From Engraulis encrasicolus (Eukaryota > Chordata > Actinopteri > Clupeiformes > Engraulidae): DNA of 64,000 bases. Each line of letters opens with the position of its first letter. The first letter of the stretch is position 1. The notes below the pieces were generated by a model, which was not told the DNA's origin, made no database searches, and worked only from the letters and a program-made list of their open reading frames with translations. Position numbers and translations under genes: made by a program. The stretch lies in NCBI RefSeq assembly GCF_034702125.1, contig NC_085865.1, positions 46,149,856-46,213,855 of the forward strand, read 5' to 3'. Positions 1-12,522 of this stretch are shown here, in pieces.

Positions 1-55
1 GACAACCAACCCCGCAACGGTCATGGCAAGTAAACCAAAGTCAACCAAAAATAAG

Positions 56-433
56 TTAAAGGGACACTGTGTGAGATTTTTAGTTGTTTATTTCCAGAAT
101 TCATGCTGCCCATTCACTAATGTTACCTTTTTTCATAAATACTTACCACCACCATCAAATTCCAAGTAGTCATTATGACTGGAAAAATTGCACTTTTCAT
201 ACATGAAAAAGGGGGTCTTCTCCATAGTCCGCCATTTTGAATTTCTAAAAATAGCCATTTTTAGCTGCAAAAATGACTCTACTCGGACCATACTAGAAAA
301 TATTTGTTTATTACTTAGTAAACTTTCATGTAAATATCAAATTTGGTGATAGCCAACCTGATAACCAAACTGTTCAATGAGCAACATAGTTGCAGTACCT
401 TTTTTGGCCATTTCCTGCACAGTGTCCCTTTAA
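56..433. mobile_element. TTAA-flanked MITE, family A (piggyBac-like), copy 1
   Basis: The ends are exact inverted repeats, TTAAAGGGACACTGTG and CACAGTGTCCCTTTAA, with TTAA at both borders. No coding frame is present. The same element recurs at 17624 and 34302. TTAA target choice is typical of piggyBac transposons. Confidence 0.8.
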
Positions 434-2977
434 ACAATATCCCCATTAGTTAAGAACTAAGCTTACATTATATTGTAATAATCTGCATCTCTGATTGAGG
501 ACCTACTGTGACTGAGTTATCGTTTTCTTCTTTACAATGTATTTATTATGATTAGTGTTTTCATTGGATGGCTTTTGGGATGTACCAACTCTATCAAGTT
601 GTGAAATGGGATGCACAGATCTGTTTATCCTTTTACAGAAAAAAAAATGTGTCACGGCTCATGTCAGGGGAGGGGGGCTTGGCTGGAATCTACTGGTATA
701 TAGGGCAAAGTTGCCTTGTCAGGGCGAAGTTTAGGAGCCACTGATTTCTGCAATGAAAATAAACGGTAAAAACTTAAAGACAAACTTTAAGTTTTACTTC
801 TATGTATTTTCCATGAATGTAAGCAAAAACACAAAACTAAAAATACACCTTACATGCAAATCCAGCTGGATTTAGGTCATTTTAGTGGCCCTATAGATAG
901 ATTTCATGTTTACTAACAGCGCGCCTGCGCACGGCGACAAGGGGCAGAAGAAAGGCTTCTACGGCCATAGAAAAACAGTATACAGCTCTGTTAAAATCTA
1001 GGTGTGTTACTTTTTGTTATTTTGCTAGTTGCTCTTTTTTAAATAAAAAAAACGGCCGGTACACACTCTCCCGACCCATCCCCAATCGTAATTTTGCCAC
1101 CTAGAGCCTTTCCTAGGTCTAGGTTTCATAAAAAGGCAGGATATTTACAGTGCTAATAGCATTACATCTGAAGGCTGCCAATGGGCTGACACTGATGTTG
1201 GTAAAACGTGCTTGATCAAAGGTGACAACGTTTCTTCTCCGATGTTTTTGTACACTACATTGAGGAAAAGGGGGGAGTGAGCGAGAGGACAAAGCATCTT
1301 GCTTGGATGTAAAACGATCATTCATGTGCCATAACTAGAGGTGCTTAACTCGAATCTTTGAGGCGTCCGGATTGATTGGATCATTCCAAGGAGAGTATCC
1401 GGATTAGACGGATCACACGGATCACTTATTTAAAATAAATAAAAATAAATAATAACAATGTATTTTTAAAAACGTTTCTGCCGTTAAGTAGGCCTAGCTA
1501 TGCGCCTCGCCTTTGTTGTTCCATTTATCAATTCACGTTGATAAATCAAAGAGTAAGACAGTTTGATCAACAAAACTCACTTTATGAATGTCAGTTCCTT
1601 AACTCATGCTGCGACCCGACCCACCTGGGTCTCCTCACTAAACATGCAACCACAACTCGAACAGCCTTTGGCAGCAGTGAAACGGCATGTTCCTGATTTT
1701 GCAATAAATAATGTGTGTGTTTGTATTTAAGAAGACTAAAAGTCAAATATTTGGGTGCAGAAGTCTAGTTGAGCAGGGACAGTCAGGAGGCGAGCAGCAG
1801 ATGACCACTCGCTTCCGCTGCCGAGTTGCCTTGCGACTCGAACACTCGTGGCAAAAATGAAACTTAAGCGTTGATCCGATCCGTAGGGGATTCGCTGCTA
1901 CCAACAACTCAGTCAGGATTCGTCTCACCGAGTCGCCGAGGGCGCCGCTGCTGAGTGACTCGGACGAGGGGAGTGATAGCATGTGGCTTTAAAGACTGTA
2001 CGCTGTAACGCAGTGAGTGATAGTAGAGTCACGTCTGTAGACTATAATTTCCCTAAGAGTAGCATACAGAGTGAGATGTTAAAGCGTTGGCAGAGCACTG
2101 TTAACATTTAGAAATGTAGAGCTCAACAGAGTCAGAAGCACACACATAGGGAGCGGGATCCGCGACTCAATTGGCCACAACAGGCTGGACGGATCAAACA
2201 GGCTCGATGAATGATGAGGCAGGAGTTGGTTCAGTTTTACTCAGTGAGTGTTCGTGACTGAACAGCATACTAGGGAGATTAGAGAATGGCTTTTGTAGTC
2301 AACTAAAGAGGATATATTCCGGTTTCACAATTTCTTGCGCTGTAACTGCCATTTTGTTGACATATTAATGAAATGCCATCTGACCCGCCTTTGGCGGCTC
2401 AATGCACGACAGCCATCCGGTCTGTTCGGGTGAGGTCTTGATCCGACTCTCCAACCGCATCCTCCGGGTTTTATATAATCTCTAGCCATAACAGGAGTGC
2501 TTACAACTTCAGGCAGTGTGCTGTTTGTGCTTGGTGCAGACTTGACGAGATAAGCTTATATACAAAATGTAAACATCTGCTTGTGCGACTTTTGGCAGAT
2601 AGTTGTTCATAGAATATATGTTCATACACTTGATTAACCGGCATTTAAACGGAAAGGCGACCGTACCAAATAAATAACCTGGTGAATTTGAACATCTAAT
2701 AACTACACGTTAGCTAGCTAGCAGCGAACGTTAGCGTGTTAGCTGGACAACTAACCACTACCTCCAAGTCAGACATGAGTCTCCCATCTTACATAAAATG
2801 TAAATTTAAGTTGAAAGGGGGGTATTGTTGAATATATGACCTGACATATAAACCATTTGAAACAGTACAGCTTGCTAGCAATGCTACCTACCGAATCTCA
2901 ATAAGCGTTGCTAACTAGCTAGTGCGCTACATTACCTGGACAAAATCAGCCCATTTCTGATGTTGCATTGCTACTAG
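434..2977. other. Intergenic sequence, no gene recognised
   Basis: Short reading frames here lack similarity I can name. The segment at 881-990 resembles, in inverted orientation, 5380-5490 (shared GATAGATTTC and GGGGCAGAA pieces). These two could be the ends of an older element that spans about 4.6 kb. Confidence 0.4.
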
Positions 2978-3360
2978 CAGTGTTGGGAAAGTTCATTTTG
3001 TACGTGAACTAGTTCAAGTTCAAGTTCACAGCTCTCAGAATGAACTAGTTCGTTCATAGTTCATATTTTTTTCAAAATGAACTAGTTCATTCATAGTTCA
3101 CAAAATAAATGAACTAGTTCATTTCAGTTCACCCCCCCCCCAAAAAAAAATAAAAAATAATAATAATTTAAAAAAAAATCAAAATTCATTGAAAAAGCCC
3201 ATATAAATGCTTCACAGATAGCCATTATTTAATGGGTTAATTAATGACATTGACAATTAACAATGATGATTAACAATGACATTGCTGGATATAACGGTAT
3301 TTTAGTTGTGCATTAGAGCAGCGGTTCATTATTAGTAGTAATAGAGAGTAGGCCTATTCC

Positions 3361-3794
3361 TTAAAGGAACAGACCACCCTTTTTTGATTTTCACATAATT
3401 GCAGTATCTCCAAGCATTATTCATGAACGTGCATATAATTTTCGTCTATGTGTTTGCATTGCCCCGTTTGACAGTATACCCAAATTAGGCATAGTAATGC
3501 AAGTCTATGGTACAAAATAAAACACCAGCAAATGTACTTCTAAACCACTTTAAAATGAATGTAACATTCACCAGAGTGTAAAACAGCAATTTAATTCGGT
3601 CCAGTGATCACTTGTGGCTTGATGCTAAAGATACCAGTTACTTTCAGTGATTATGCTAAGCTATGCTAATAATTCTGATCCAATAAATCTAAGTAATGAA
3701 AACACAGAGGAGAAAATGATATGCACATTCATGAACAATGCTGGGAAATACTGCAAATATGTGAAAATCAAAAAAGGGTGGTCTGTTCCTTTAA
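3361..3794. mobile_element. TTAA-flanked MITE, family B, nested in the hAT element
   Basis: The ends are TTAAAGGAACAGACCACCC and its inverse, with inverted identity running on through TTTTTTGATTTTCACAT. TTAA lies at both borders and no coding frame is visible. A second, broken copy lies at 15950-18088. Confidence 0.8.
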
Positions 3795-4410
3795 CTGTGT
3801 TTTCTGCAGTGTTGGGAAAGTAAATTTTCTACTAGTTCATTGTTCAGTTCACAGCTCACCCCCCCATGTTGAAAAAAGAGTAGGCCTAAAGCCTAAATTA
3901 GTTTTAACAATGAGATTGTTAGATATTAGTCTACTGTATTTCAGTTTAGCATTAAGAGTGGTTTATCAGTAGGCCTAGTAGTCCTTTAGAGTGTTTGTTG
4001 TTTAGACACTGTGTGCTGAGCGATTTCACTTCTTTTCTGTTACTATGGACTGGACTTAAATCGGGTGCGTGGACTAACGTTTTCCTGCACTGTTGTTCTC
4101 TGTCTCATGCGCAAAATTTGCCATCCTGCAACATGCCAGCAGACAGCTTTCTCTTGTTGTTGGTGCTGCGCGCGGCGCATTTTAACTTAAATAGTGAAGC
4201 GAGAGCACTCCACACTTATTCCGAACGCCCAGAAGACGGTCGCTAGAGGCGTTAATCTAAAAAGTCACCGGAAATCAGAAAACTCGCACACTGCTTGCTG
4301 GTTGCTGGCCGCTCTGACTTGAAGTAGAGCGATGCCTGCTGTTTGCTTGGTCCCGCCTCTTTGCACGAGACTAAAGACAGTCGGAGAGAATTGTATCTGA
4401 CGCTGTCAGA

Positions 4411-4611
4411 GGGTCTTTCTCAAATGCTAGGCCAGTGTCCTTCCAAGTGTATCAGCCTAATTAGTCACGCCCAGTGATTGGATACCCTTTATTAGTCATA
4501 CCCAGTGATTGGATATTCTGTAGAGTTCACCAAAAAGTATCCAATCACTGGGCGTGACTAATTAGGCTGATACACTTGGAAGGACACTGGCCTTGCATTT
4601 GAGAAAGACCC
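4411..4611. repeat. Foldback repeat with 74-bp arms
   Basis: The left arm (4411-4484, starting GGGTCTTTCTC) returns inverted at 4538-4611 with only one or two mismatches. The spacer carries another ATTGGATA copy. Confidence 0.8.
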
Positions 4612-4869
4612 AGAGAGAATGGATAAGAAATAATATTAGACTCTCTGACATTGTGTTCAGTAGCGGTTTCTGCAGGAATATTAATGAAATCTGGTAACTA
4701 CGGAATGAACGGAATGACGAACTAATGAACGTTCACGTTCACGCTCCAGATGAACGCGTTCATAGTTCGTTCATCATCTAGAAAATACTGTCCGTTCAGT
4801 TCACGTTCGCTCAAAATATGAACTCGTTCATGAACTTTCGTTCATTGAACGCGTTCGGGTACATCACTG

Positions 4870-5814
4870 GCTACTAGATCTCAAGACTCTACTTGTAGAT
4901 TAATCTACATTTTGTATTTCAATTGTAAGGAGATGAAAAACGGACAACAGATCTCTAATAACTTAAACATCTGTGCCATAACAACATTGCAATTGTTTAT
5001 GCTAGCTTTCGCTAGCTAGCACCACCACTAGAGCTTGCTAAAGCAAGTTACCAGTTTTAAAACAACTAGGATCTAATTACAGTTGGAAGTTGGTAATTCG
5101 GTTATTAACAATATGAATGCCCTCTCCAGTGTATAATAAATAGCATTAAGACAGTGCTAGAGTCTGTTACAATAACAATACATCAAAATGCTATGGTGCA
5201 ACAACCTGCTTTATCACAAAAAACCTTTAAACTCATTAAAACCTACATTTCCTAAAAACCGGATGCCCTGTGCAAGGTATACAAATCATCCCGATCGCAT
5301 AACTAACTCTGCAAGTACAGTTGAAAATAGATCAGCATCTTAAAATCCCACTTTCTTAGACAAGTTATCCACAGCGTCCATAGAAAACAATATTGAACTG
5401 CGCGGCTTTCTGCCCCTCGCATGCGCAGTTGTTACCTTTTGTTACCGTGTGACGTTGCCTGGAAATCTATCTATACTGTAAAATAAGCTCAGTCTAAATG
5501 ATAATGTCATAAAAATATGAAAATGGAAGGTGAAAATTTGAAGACAAAGTTGAATGTCTATTTCTATGTCTGTTTCATCAAATTAAGCATAGAAAATCAA
5601 TTTTCCATCCAAAACCAGCATGGTTTAGGCTACTATTACTGGCTGGCCTGTACTGATAATTAGGCTCCGCCCCAATGATTAAAGGTATAAAAAGGTAAAC
5701 ATGGAGGGTAAAAATATGTAGACAAAGTGGAATGTCTTTCTCTACGCCTTTTCTATCAATTTGTGCAAAAAAATTAAAACATCCAAATCCATCTGAATTA
5801 CACAGGGCACTGTA
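4870..5814. other. Intergenic sequence, no gene recognised
   Basis: It contains two related segments (about 5520-5640 and 5695-5810) sharing AGACAAAGT.GAATGTCT, so a partly tandem duplicate of roughly 175 bp. No plausible coding frame was found. Confidence 0.4.
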
Positions 5815-5946
5815 CTAATTGTTTCATGACCCATTCATACCAAACCTTTCATGAACCTATACATACATTTTGAATATTTGTAAACTTTTGAGTGCGCGCA
5901 CAGCCAGGGCCAAAATGCTAGGCGACTAGGTGTTTATCATTGGAAG

Positions 5947-6165
5947 CAGTGTTGCCAGATTGGGCGGGTGCCCGCCCAATTGGGCTACTTGGGATGAGCG
6001 TCGGCGGGCAAAAACGGGAAAAATTGGCCATTTGGCGGTTTTTTAAGCCGTTTTGGGCCCATAGAAGTCAATGTAATTTGTTGAATTTGGGCGGAATTTA
6101 GCGCATTTTGGCGGTTTTTGAGAACCTTTTGGGCGGGATTTGGTCAGACACATCTGGCAACACTG
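5947..6165. mobile_element. 219-bp hAT MITE with perfect 8-bp target duplication
   Basis: The terminal inverted repeat CAGTGTTGCCAGAT is matched by ATCTGGCAACACTG at the other end. The target duplication ATTGGAAG is identical on both sides. The interior is rich in GGGCGG and has no coding frame. Confidence 0.9.
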
Positions 6166-6550
6166 ATTGGAAGTGCCATTGGAGCCCTGCACAGTGTATG
6201 ACAAGAACCTGTTGTCTTCTCGGCTGTCGGTTTTATCCACTTATTCGCACGCTGTAATGTCGGTTACACTGTTAAGAATAAAATACTATCATGTAGCTGG
6301 TAATGCTTTGGCATGCTCCCTAAATAATGCTATATTGTGTTGCAAAGTGTTAGCCACTGCTGACAAGGAGGGGTTTCTCGATCGGAGGTAGCCTCTGATT
6401 GTTTGCAAGCTGCCGTCACTCAAACGTTTCCCCACGTGTGATTGGTGTGATACAATATAATTTCATTTACAAAGCATAGGAATCGATTCTGATGTACTCA
6501 CGTTAAGATATGTTTAGTGGGTAAGCGGATGGAGACTCCCAACTGAGATC

Positions 6551-6605
6551 GCTCCCGGACGTGCGGTCCCAGGTGTTTCTATCACTCCCGGACGTGCGGT
6601 CCCAC
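6551..6605 (+). repeat. Short tandem duplication, CCCGGACGTGCGGTCCCA
   Basis: The unit occurs at about 6553-6570 and 6588-6605, separated by 17 bases. No function is evident. Confidence 0.6.
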
Positions 6606-6650
6606 CCGATTATATTTCACGTATTATCATATACTGCCACATACAAGCAA

Positions 6651-6709
6651 TTTAGGGTTAGGTTTAGGGTTAGGGTTAGGGTTAGGTTTAGGGTTAAGGT
6701 TAGGGTTAG
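6651..6709 (+). repeat. Interstitial telomere-like repeats
   Basis: About nine degenerate units of TTAGGG, TTTAGGG and TTAAGG lie in one run. They are too few and too irregular for a true telomere. Confidence 0.85.
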
Positions 6710-7433
6710 AAACAAAAAACTAACATCAACAAGATAACTGGCTCCGTCATATGGCGGTGGTACCGATAGTCTGGCTAGTGGGAGCGAGATGAAATGGGAG
6801 CGTCCTGAGTTGGGAGCGTCAATCTGGGAATCTAGTGATGGGAAACTTGAAGCGAGGCTTCGAAGCGTGCTTCGAGCAAAAGTGGGCGTAAAATCTGAAG
6901 CCTCGCTTCGAGGCGTTTGACGTCAAGAAATACCACGTGACAATGCCAGATGAGGCTTCACATTTTGCGAAGCGCGTGGACGTTTCATTGCCCGCCGCTA
7001 CCCAAACGAGCTTTCTGCGCCTCGGAGCACTTGTCAGTTTTCAGATTGCGTTTGTTGTGTGAATGTTGAGACTGGATATGTAGTGACTTTGATTTGGTTC
7101 CACTATACAATATATTTAGTTCATGCCGTAGATTGACCCAAATGTCCAAATATGATATGCAATTCCCTTTTGAAGTAGATTTTCAAAGTGAGACGCTACC
7201 GAAGACGTGGTGGAAAATTGTTTTAGTTCTACCGTGAACTAAGCTACCATAAATGAGACAGCAGTTCTGTCAGCAATTATTAGTAGGCCTACTCAACTTT
7301 ATACAGCTAAAGAAGAGTGCAGACATATTTTATTTATTTTAATGGGTTTTGTGCAGGTTTTAATAGGCTTTACAAGTTGTGCCATCTTGAGTACAAAAAT
7401 GGAACTCAGCTCTGCCATTAGAGAAGTCAAATA

Positions 7434-7632
7434 GCTGGCGCAGTGATTAAACTGTCTGCCCTGAATTCGCAGGATAATTGGTTCAAATCCCCGTGGTAGA
7501 AAAGAGATGATGAATCAATTAATTCTTAATTTCGCAGGGTAGCCTTCTGCGAAATTATCTGGAGCCTGGCCTAGTGGTGAAGGCGGCAGAATGCTACATT
7601 TATCATTGTGAGTTCGAATAGGCCTAGGCTAG
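7434..7632 (+). repeat. Two tRNA-like modules, probably SINE-derived
   Basis: Module 1 has an A-box-like TGGCGCAGTGATT (about 7436) and B-box-like GGTTCAAATCC (about 7482). Module 2 has TGGCCTAGTGG (about 7567) and GAGTTCGAATAGG (about 7612). Neither folds into a clean tRNA by eye, so I read them as promoter parts of a SINE rather than tRNA genes. Confidence 0.5.
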
Positions 7633-7684
7633 TGGATAACTGATATTTGTTAGAATCTCTTGATTTAGGCCTATATTTCATTCA

Positions 7685-8109
7685 CAGGCATGTACTGTGA
7701 CTCTATTCATTATATTTCCGGTTTAATTGGCTGCTGTTGCGTTTATGGCCGATCACTCCCGGTTGCGCGCCGACCTCCACAAAATGATGCTCTCTCTCAC
7801 TTCCACGAGACAACCGTATCGACAACACATGGGTCAGCGTTAAACTTGATTTGAGTGTTCCACAATCAAGAGTCATTAATTCCACACACACACCCCATCA
7901 CATTTATTGAAACGGAACGGATACAAATAAGACACGAAAAAAAGTTAAAATGAAATCAATGCCTGCCGTGTCATTGAACGGTTGTCTCGTGGAAGTGAGA
8001 GAGAGCATCATTTTGTGGAGGTCGGCGCGCAACCGGGAGTGATCGGCCATAAATGCAACAGCAGCCAATTAAACCGGAAATATAATGAATAGAGTCACAG
8101 TACATGCCT
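7685..8109. repeat. Foldback with 133-bp arms
   Basis: Arm 7685-7817 (with CCGGTTTAATTGGCTGCTGTTGC) returns inverted at 7977-8109 almost unchanged. The spacer is about 159 bp. The right arm abuts the LINE fragment. Confidence 0.85.
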
Positions 8110-8449
8110 GCAGGACATTTACACCGCACGCCTCACCCGGAAAGCACTGATGATCATCAAAGACACAAGCCACCCTGCACACAAACTGTTCAGCCTCCTG
8201 CCCTCTGGAAAGAGGTACAGGCGCCTCCGTTCCCGTACCACCAGGCTTGCAAGCAGCACGATGCATCAAGCAATCAAGATACTGAACACTCAACCCACTC
8301 TCCCTTCACTGTCAGCCTCTAGCCAGCCAGGCCACTGACAACGCTCCCCCCCCCTCATCCCCACCACCATATCTGCGACTGAACATTCCACCTGCACTAC
8401 TACATCTGTGACTGAACTTTCAACCTGCACTAACTCAAAACATACACAT

Positions 8450-8525
<76 letters not shown>

Positions 8526-8590
8526 ACAAGCACACTGCACTTTCTGCACTAAACCCAAACATACACACACCGACACACAACTCATACTCA

Positions 8591-8629
<39 letters not shown>

Positions 8630-8672
8630 AGGTACACACACACAGACGCACACCGCACTTTCTACCTGCACT

Positions 8673-8730
<58 letters not shown>

Positions 8731-9134
8731 GCACACAAAACACATACAAACACACACACACACACATACTGCTGCTGGTGTATTTAATAAACCTTTTTTT
8801 AATTATTTATTTTCTTCAAATGCTACTATTACTATGTCAGAACGCTATAAAGGACTTTTAGAAAAAGCACAACAAAATACCTCCTCTTAATGTATGTTCT
8901 CTACAAGTCTTCTGTTGTCCAGTCTTGCACTTTAAATGTCTGTATGAGCAATGTCTACGTCCATACTGTCTATGTCCATGTATGAGTACTGTCTATGTCT
9001 ATACTGTCTATGTCCTTACCTAGATTAGTCTATGTCTGCATGGGAGAGCAAGAAACGCAATTTCAAATTCTTTGTATGACCAGTGCATGTAAAGAAATTG
9101 ACAATAAACTTGACTTGACTTGACTTGACTTGAC
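8104..9134 (+). mobile_element. LINE 3' end: reverse transcriptase ORF C-terminus, CA-rich 3' region and TTGAC tail
   Basis: About 8104-8322 encodes a C-terminal tail of a non-LTR retrotransposon ORF2, recognised from ARLTRKALMIIKDTSHPAHK and LFSLLPSGKRYRRLRSRT. A 3' untranslated part with three CA microsatellites follows, and the copy ends in tandem CTTGA units. It is 5' truncated. A second copy, with the same interrupted CA blocks, lies inverted at 37775-38668. Confidence 0.75.
8450..8768 (+). repeat. Compound (CA)n microsatellite inside the LINE 3' region
   Basis: Three CA runs are separated by similar spacers containing GCACTTTCTGCACTAAAC. Long frames here are only repeat translations (Thr-His or Val-Cys). 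Confidence 0.95.
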
Positions 9135-9885
9135 ATTGCACACCAGATGGCGCCAGTGAGAAATGAGGCTTCGAAAAATCCTTCGAATGCTTCGAACCTT
9201 TTTGCCTGAAAGCCTCATTGGTTCAGGAAGCCTCATTTGCCCATCACTAGATATGTTATCCCAGAATGGAGTTGGTAGCAGTACAGAGACCACAGAAACT
9301 GCATCAACATCCAGCCAACGAGAAAACAGGTTCTAACCCCGTACTACACTGATCCAATGGAACTTCCAATGTTAAACACCTAGCCGCCTAGCATTTTGGA
9401 ATCCCTGGCTGCGTACGCATTCGTTTGTGTACAAGCAGCCGGAACCCATGTATAGCGGACGGAAGGACAGCAACTTGTCAAAATAAAAGTTTATCAAAGC
9501 AGCATTGCAGGCTTTGCTCTGAACCCTCAATGATTACTGATTTTGACAAGGTTCTATCCTTTTGTCTTCCATGTCTATGAAAAGTTTGGTATGAATGTCT
9601 TATGAAACAGTCTTGAATCCTTCATGCAAAGTGTATAACAGCTGCTATGAATGTGTGATGGGTTTCAGGGCCACTGCCAAGTTTGGCTTGGCCTGGGACA
9701 AAACAATGTACACACAATGTAATGAGAACCAAAGTCTTCTGTTTGTAATTTGACGTGAACTAAACCATCAACCACCAGGACCACTGTTCAAGCTAAGCTC
9801 CACTGAAACTATTGGGCTTCAATGCAGTTGTCCTTGGTAAGCCCCCAAGTTCAGTACCATGTTCGGACCATATGCGGCAAAAAAG

Positions 9886-10227
9886 TAAAGGGCCGTACAC
9901 ACACGTCGCTGATAGTTACTCGCTCAGCGAATTAACTCAATAGAATGTCAATGTGTTCCAGCGAGACTAGCAGGCGAGTACTGTACAAGCGATACGATGT
10001 GGGCGGATCCCGAGTTGAAAATATTTTATCTTCGAGCGAGGCGAGTAAGCGAGTAACCAATTGGAAGGCAGAGTTCAGTACTTCTCGCCTGTTCATTGGC
10101 AGTTAAAGCAACGGGAACTTTCAGCAAACGTTCCATGAAAGAGAGGCGAGTAGGCGAGCAAGCGAGAAGCAGCGATGTGTGTGTAAATAGTGTGTAAATA
10201 GCAGCAATGTGTGTGTACGGCCCTTTA
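9886..10227. mobile_element. TA-flanked MITE with ends AAGGGCCGTACACACAC
   Basis: The left end AAGGGCCGTACACACAC is matched inverted by GTGTGTGTACGGCCCTT. TA lies on both sides. The interior has many GCGAG and CGAGTA motifs and no coding frame. It abuts the TTAA foldback to the right. Confidence 0.7.
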
Positions 10228-10233
10228 TGGGCC

Positions 10234-10574
10234 TTAAAGTGATACTGTCCCATTTTTGGAAATAAGCTTATTTTACACCTTCCCTTGAGTTAAATAATAG
10301 GCTCTTACCTGTCTCCTGTACTTCCAACCGTTTTGTAGTTATGGCAGTGCACATTTTACATCCAAGCTAACCGTTAACATTGAGTCCTATGAGACCAGTT
10401 AGCCACGAGCTAGTCTCATAGGACTCAATGTTAACTGCTAGCATGGAGGTAAAATTTGCACTGCCATAGCCAGAGAACGGTTGAAAGTACAGGAGAACAG
10501 TAAACCCCTATTATTTAACTCAAGGGGAGGTGTGAAATAAGCTTATTTCCAAAAATGGGACAGTATCACTTTAA
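10234..10574. mobile_element. TTAA-flanked hairpin element, nearly a full palindrome
   Basis: Ends are TTAAAGTGATACTGTCCC and its inverse. The arms of about 160 bp pair almost to the centre, leaving a loop of about 17 bases near 10410. TTAA lies at both borders. Confidence 0.85.
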
Positions 10575-11823
10575 ACAAAGGCTTCAATTTTGCAGTCCTA
10601 AAAAAGAAAATCTTGTTTGACCAATCAGGCCATCCTGAAATATATGTGGCAAGCTGTGCTTCTCAATCAACAACAGGCGTTCAGGGGGAATGTAACAGTA
10701 CAAAGGATTAATTTTTCACCTTTGACAGCTGGGTGTGAAAACATTATGCTGTGCTGATGCAACGACCTTGTCTTCACTGCCCGTCAGACACAGAGCTGTT
10801 GAAGACAACTGCAGTGCCATTTCCAAGGCTCCCAATGTCGCCCCCCCCGCCCCCCCGTCAAGCCTATTTATTTTTGTTCATCATGTGTCATATACAACTG
10901 AGAGGGCCACTGGTAATAGAACTAATGTTAGAATTTAACATGTCAGTTTACTCTATAAGGAGAAGAAAAGTCACTGATCTGCATTCTTCTGTGCAAATGT
11001 CTTGATTGTGGTAGTGATTATGATTTACCATCTCTTTTGTGTTTGAACAATTACTATTGAGCTAGATAATGTACAGTAGCCTACATTTTCACTATCAAAG
11101 GCATATCTTAGAAATAAAATGAGAAAAACATTCCATATTTTTTTGCGATATAGGAACACTTATTTTCTGTTTAGTTCTGACACACGAGCATTGTCTCCTC
11201 AGCATTTTCTCGTTGGCACCTCTGCTCTCTTGCTATAGCTTTGTACAAAACTATAAACTCCTCTGCGAGGACAACACATGTCATGTGCTGCCTGCGTCAA
11301 AGTACTGTGACGATGACGAATCCTTTGCTGCGGTTAACTGTCACACTATTATCAGCCCTGGAAACCCAAAACCTTGTGCAGGGTCTCCTGCGGCCTGCTT
11401 TGATCTGTGGTGCCCTCCCTCACACCGAACGTACTGTAGCTGGTGACTGCACTAACTCCAAGAGTGTGGACAAGCTATTCCAGGCTTAGCCTCCGCTCAT
11501 GGCTGAACACCATTCCCAGCTGTTCAAGCTCCTCCTTCTCTCAGCACGGAGCACAGTCACTTCAAGCCACTTGGGCCTCACACCTTGCACCTTGCCCTCC
11601 CAGTCAGCTGGGCACGGCAACTAGAGCCTACTGTACTCTGGTTGGCAAGAGAATGCCCTATTATTAGGGTCAGTCGGACCCCTTTTCTCTCTGCCCCCCC
11701 CCCCCATTAGCAATACCTGAGATGATAGGCCTACCGGTGCTCTACTCATCTTGCTTCTTGATTTTTCCTTCATGTGTTTCTCTGTATCCCCACTGTCGCT
11801 ACACATCGGCCATATAGGTCATA
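10575..11823. other. Intergenic sequence, no gene recognised
   Basis: Frames at 11213-11667 are Cys-rich or Ser-rich and short, with no known domain. Nothing else stands out. Confidence 0.35.
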
Positions 11824-12453
11824 CAGTGTTTCCCATACATTGAGGAAACTATGGCGGCCCGCCATAGTTTAAATTTGGCCGCCATAGTTTACGAAAATGT
11901 AAAAAAAAAAAAAAAAAAATTTTTTTTTTTTTTTTTTTTTTTAACGATATCCGTTTTTGTTAAAAACGATTTGAATTACGATTTTGAATTTCCTTCGCAT
12001 TTTCCTCCTGGAGTAAATACATCCTATAGACTCTGTATTGGTTAGATAAGTAGTCCCACGGTAAGACAGAATGAGGGGAAAGCATTAGGAAGTGACCGTA
12101 AGGGTATTACAGTTGATTCACGTGTGCACACGTGTAACATCGGGTGAGTAACAGAACATGTGCGCAACGATGCGTTATGACACGCCGATATGCGAGGATC
12201 TTCGTCCAAATCGCTAGTCGCATGCATCATCGCTAACTGCGTTTACATCGCGTGATGCGTGTAAGGGAAATGTTAGTTGTTGACATGTATGGAATTCACT
12301 TCAATTTGTGCTGTTTCTTGCTTCAGTTGTGGACAAAACGATTGGCCAAACTCACAATAGAAAGCCTTTGCTGTGCTACTGTCCCAGAGAGCTGAAAAAA
12401 AAAACCTTCATAGAAGAAGTCACACTTAACAGGGGTGTTAACCAATCCAATGA

Positions 12454-12522
<69 letters not shown>

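Larger units (their letters stand above)
2978..4869. mobile_element. Non-autonomous hAT element with perfect 8-bp target duplication
   Basis: The 8-bp direct repeat GCTACTAG flanks both sides (2970-2977 and 4870-4877). Ends start CAGTGTTGGG and CAGTGATGTA. Both subterminal zones are packed with GAACTAGTTC, GTTCA and TGAAC motifs, as expected for transposase binding sites. I see no transposase frame. A TTAA element and a foldback are nested inside. Confidence 0.85.
6837..9250. mobile_element. Possible hAT-like composite element with TAGTGATGGG ends
   Basis: Left end TCTAGTGATGGGAAA and right end CCCATCACTAGATAT are inverted. Both are followed inward by GCTTCGAA-rich sequence (GAAGCGAGGCTTCGAAGC on the left, GGCTTCGAAAAATCC on the right). 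The TCTAG/CTAGA borders are palindromic, so the target duplication is not clear. Interior DNA includes tRNA-like modules, a foldback and a LINE end. Confidence 0.5.
5815..9615. mobile_element. Long inverted repeat framing a composite insertion
   Basis: The left arm (5815-6240) and right arm (9300-9615) match in inverse orientation: both hold CATTCATACCAAAC, AAATGCTAGGCG.CTAGGTGTTTA, CATTGGA and AGAACCTGTT. The left arm carries a 219-bp hAT insertion. The interior holds further elements, listed separately. Type is not certain. Confidence 0.55.

Noticed and set aside
8290..8765. Open frames of 88-122 codons
   Set aside because: Same cause: CA/GT repeat in the LINE 3' region.
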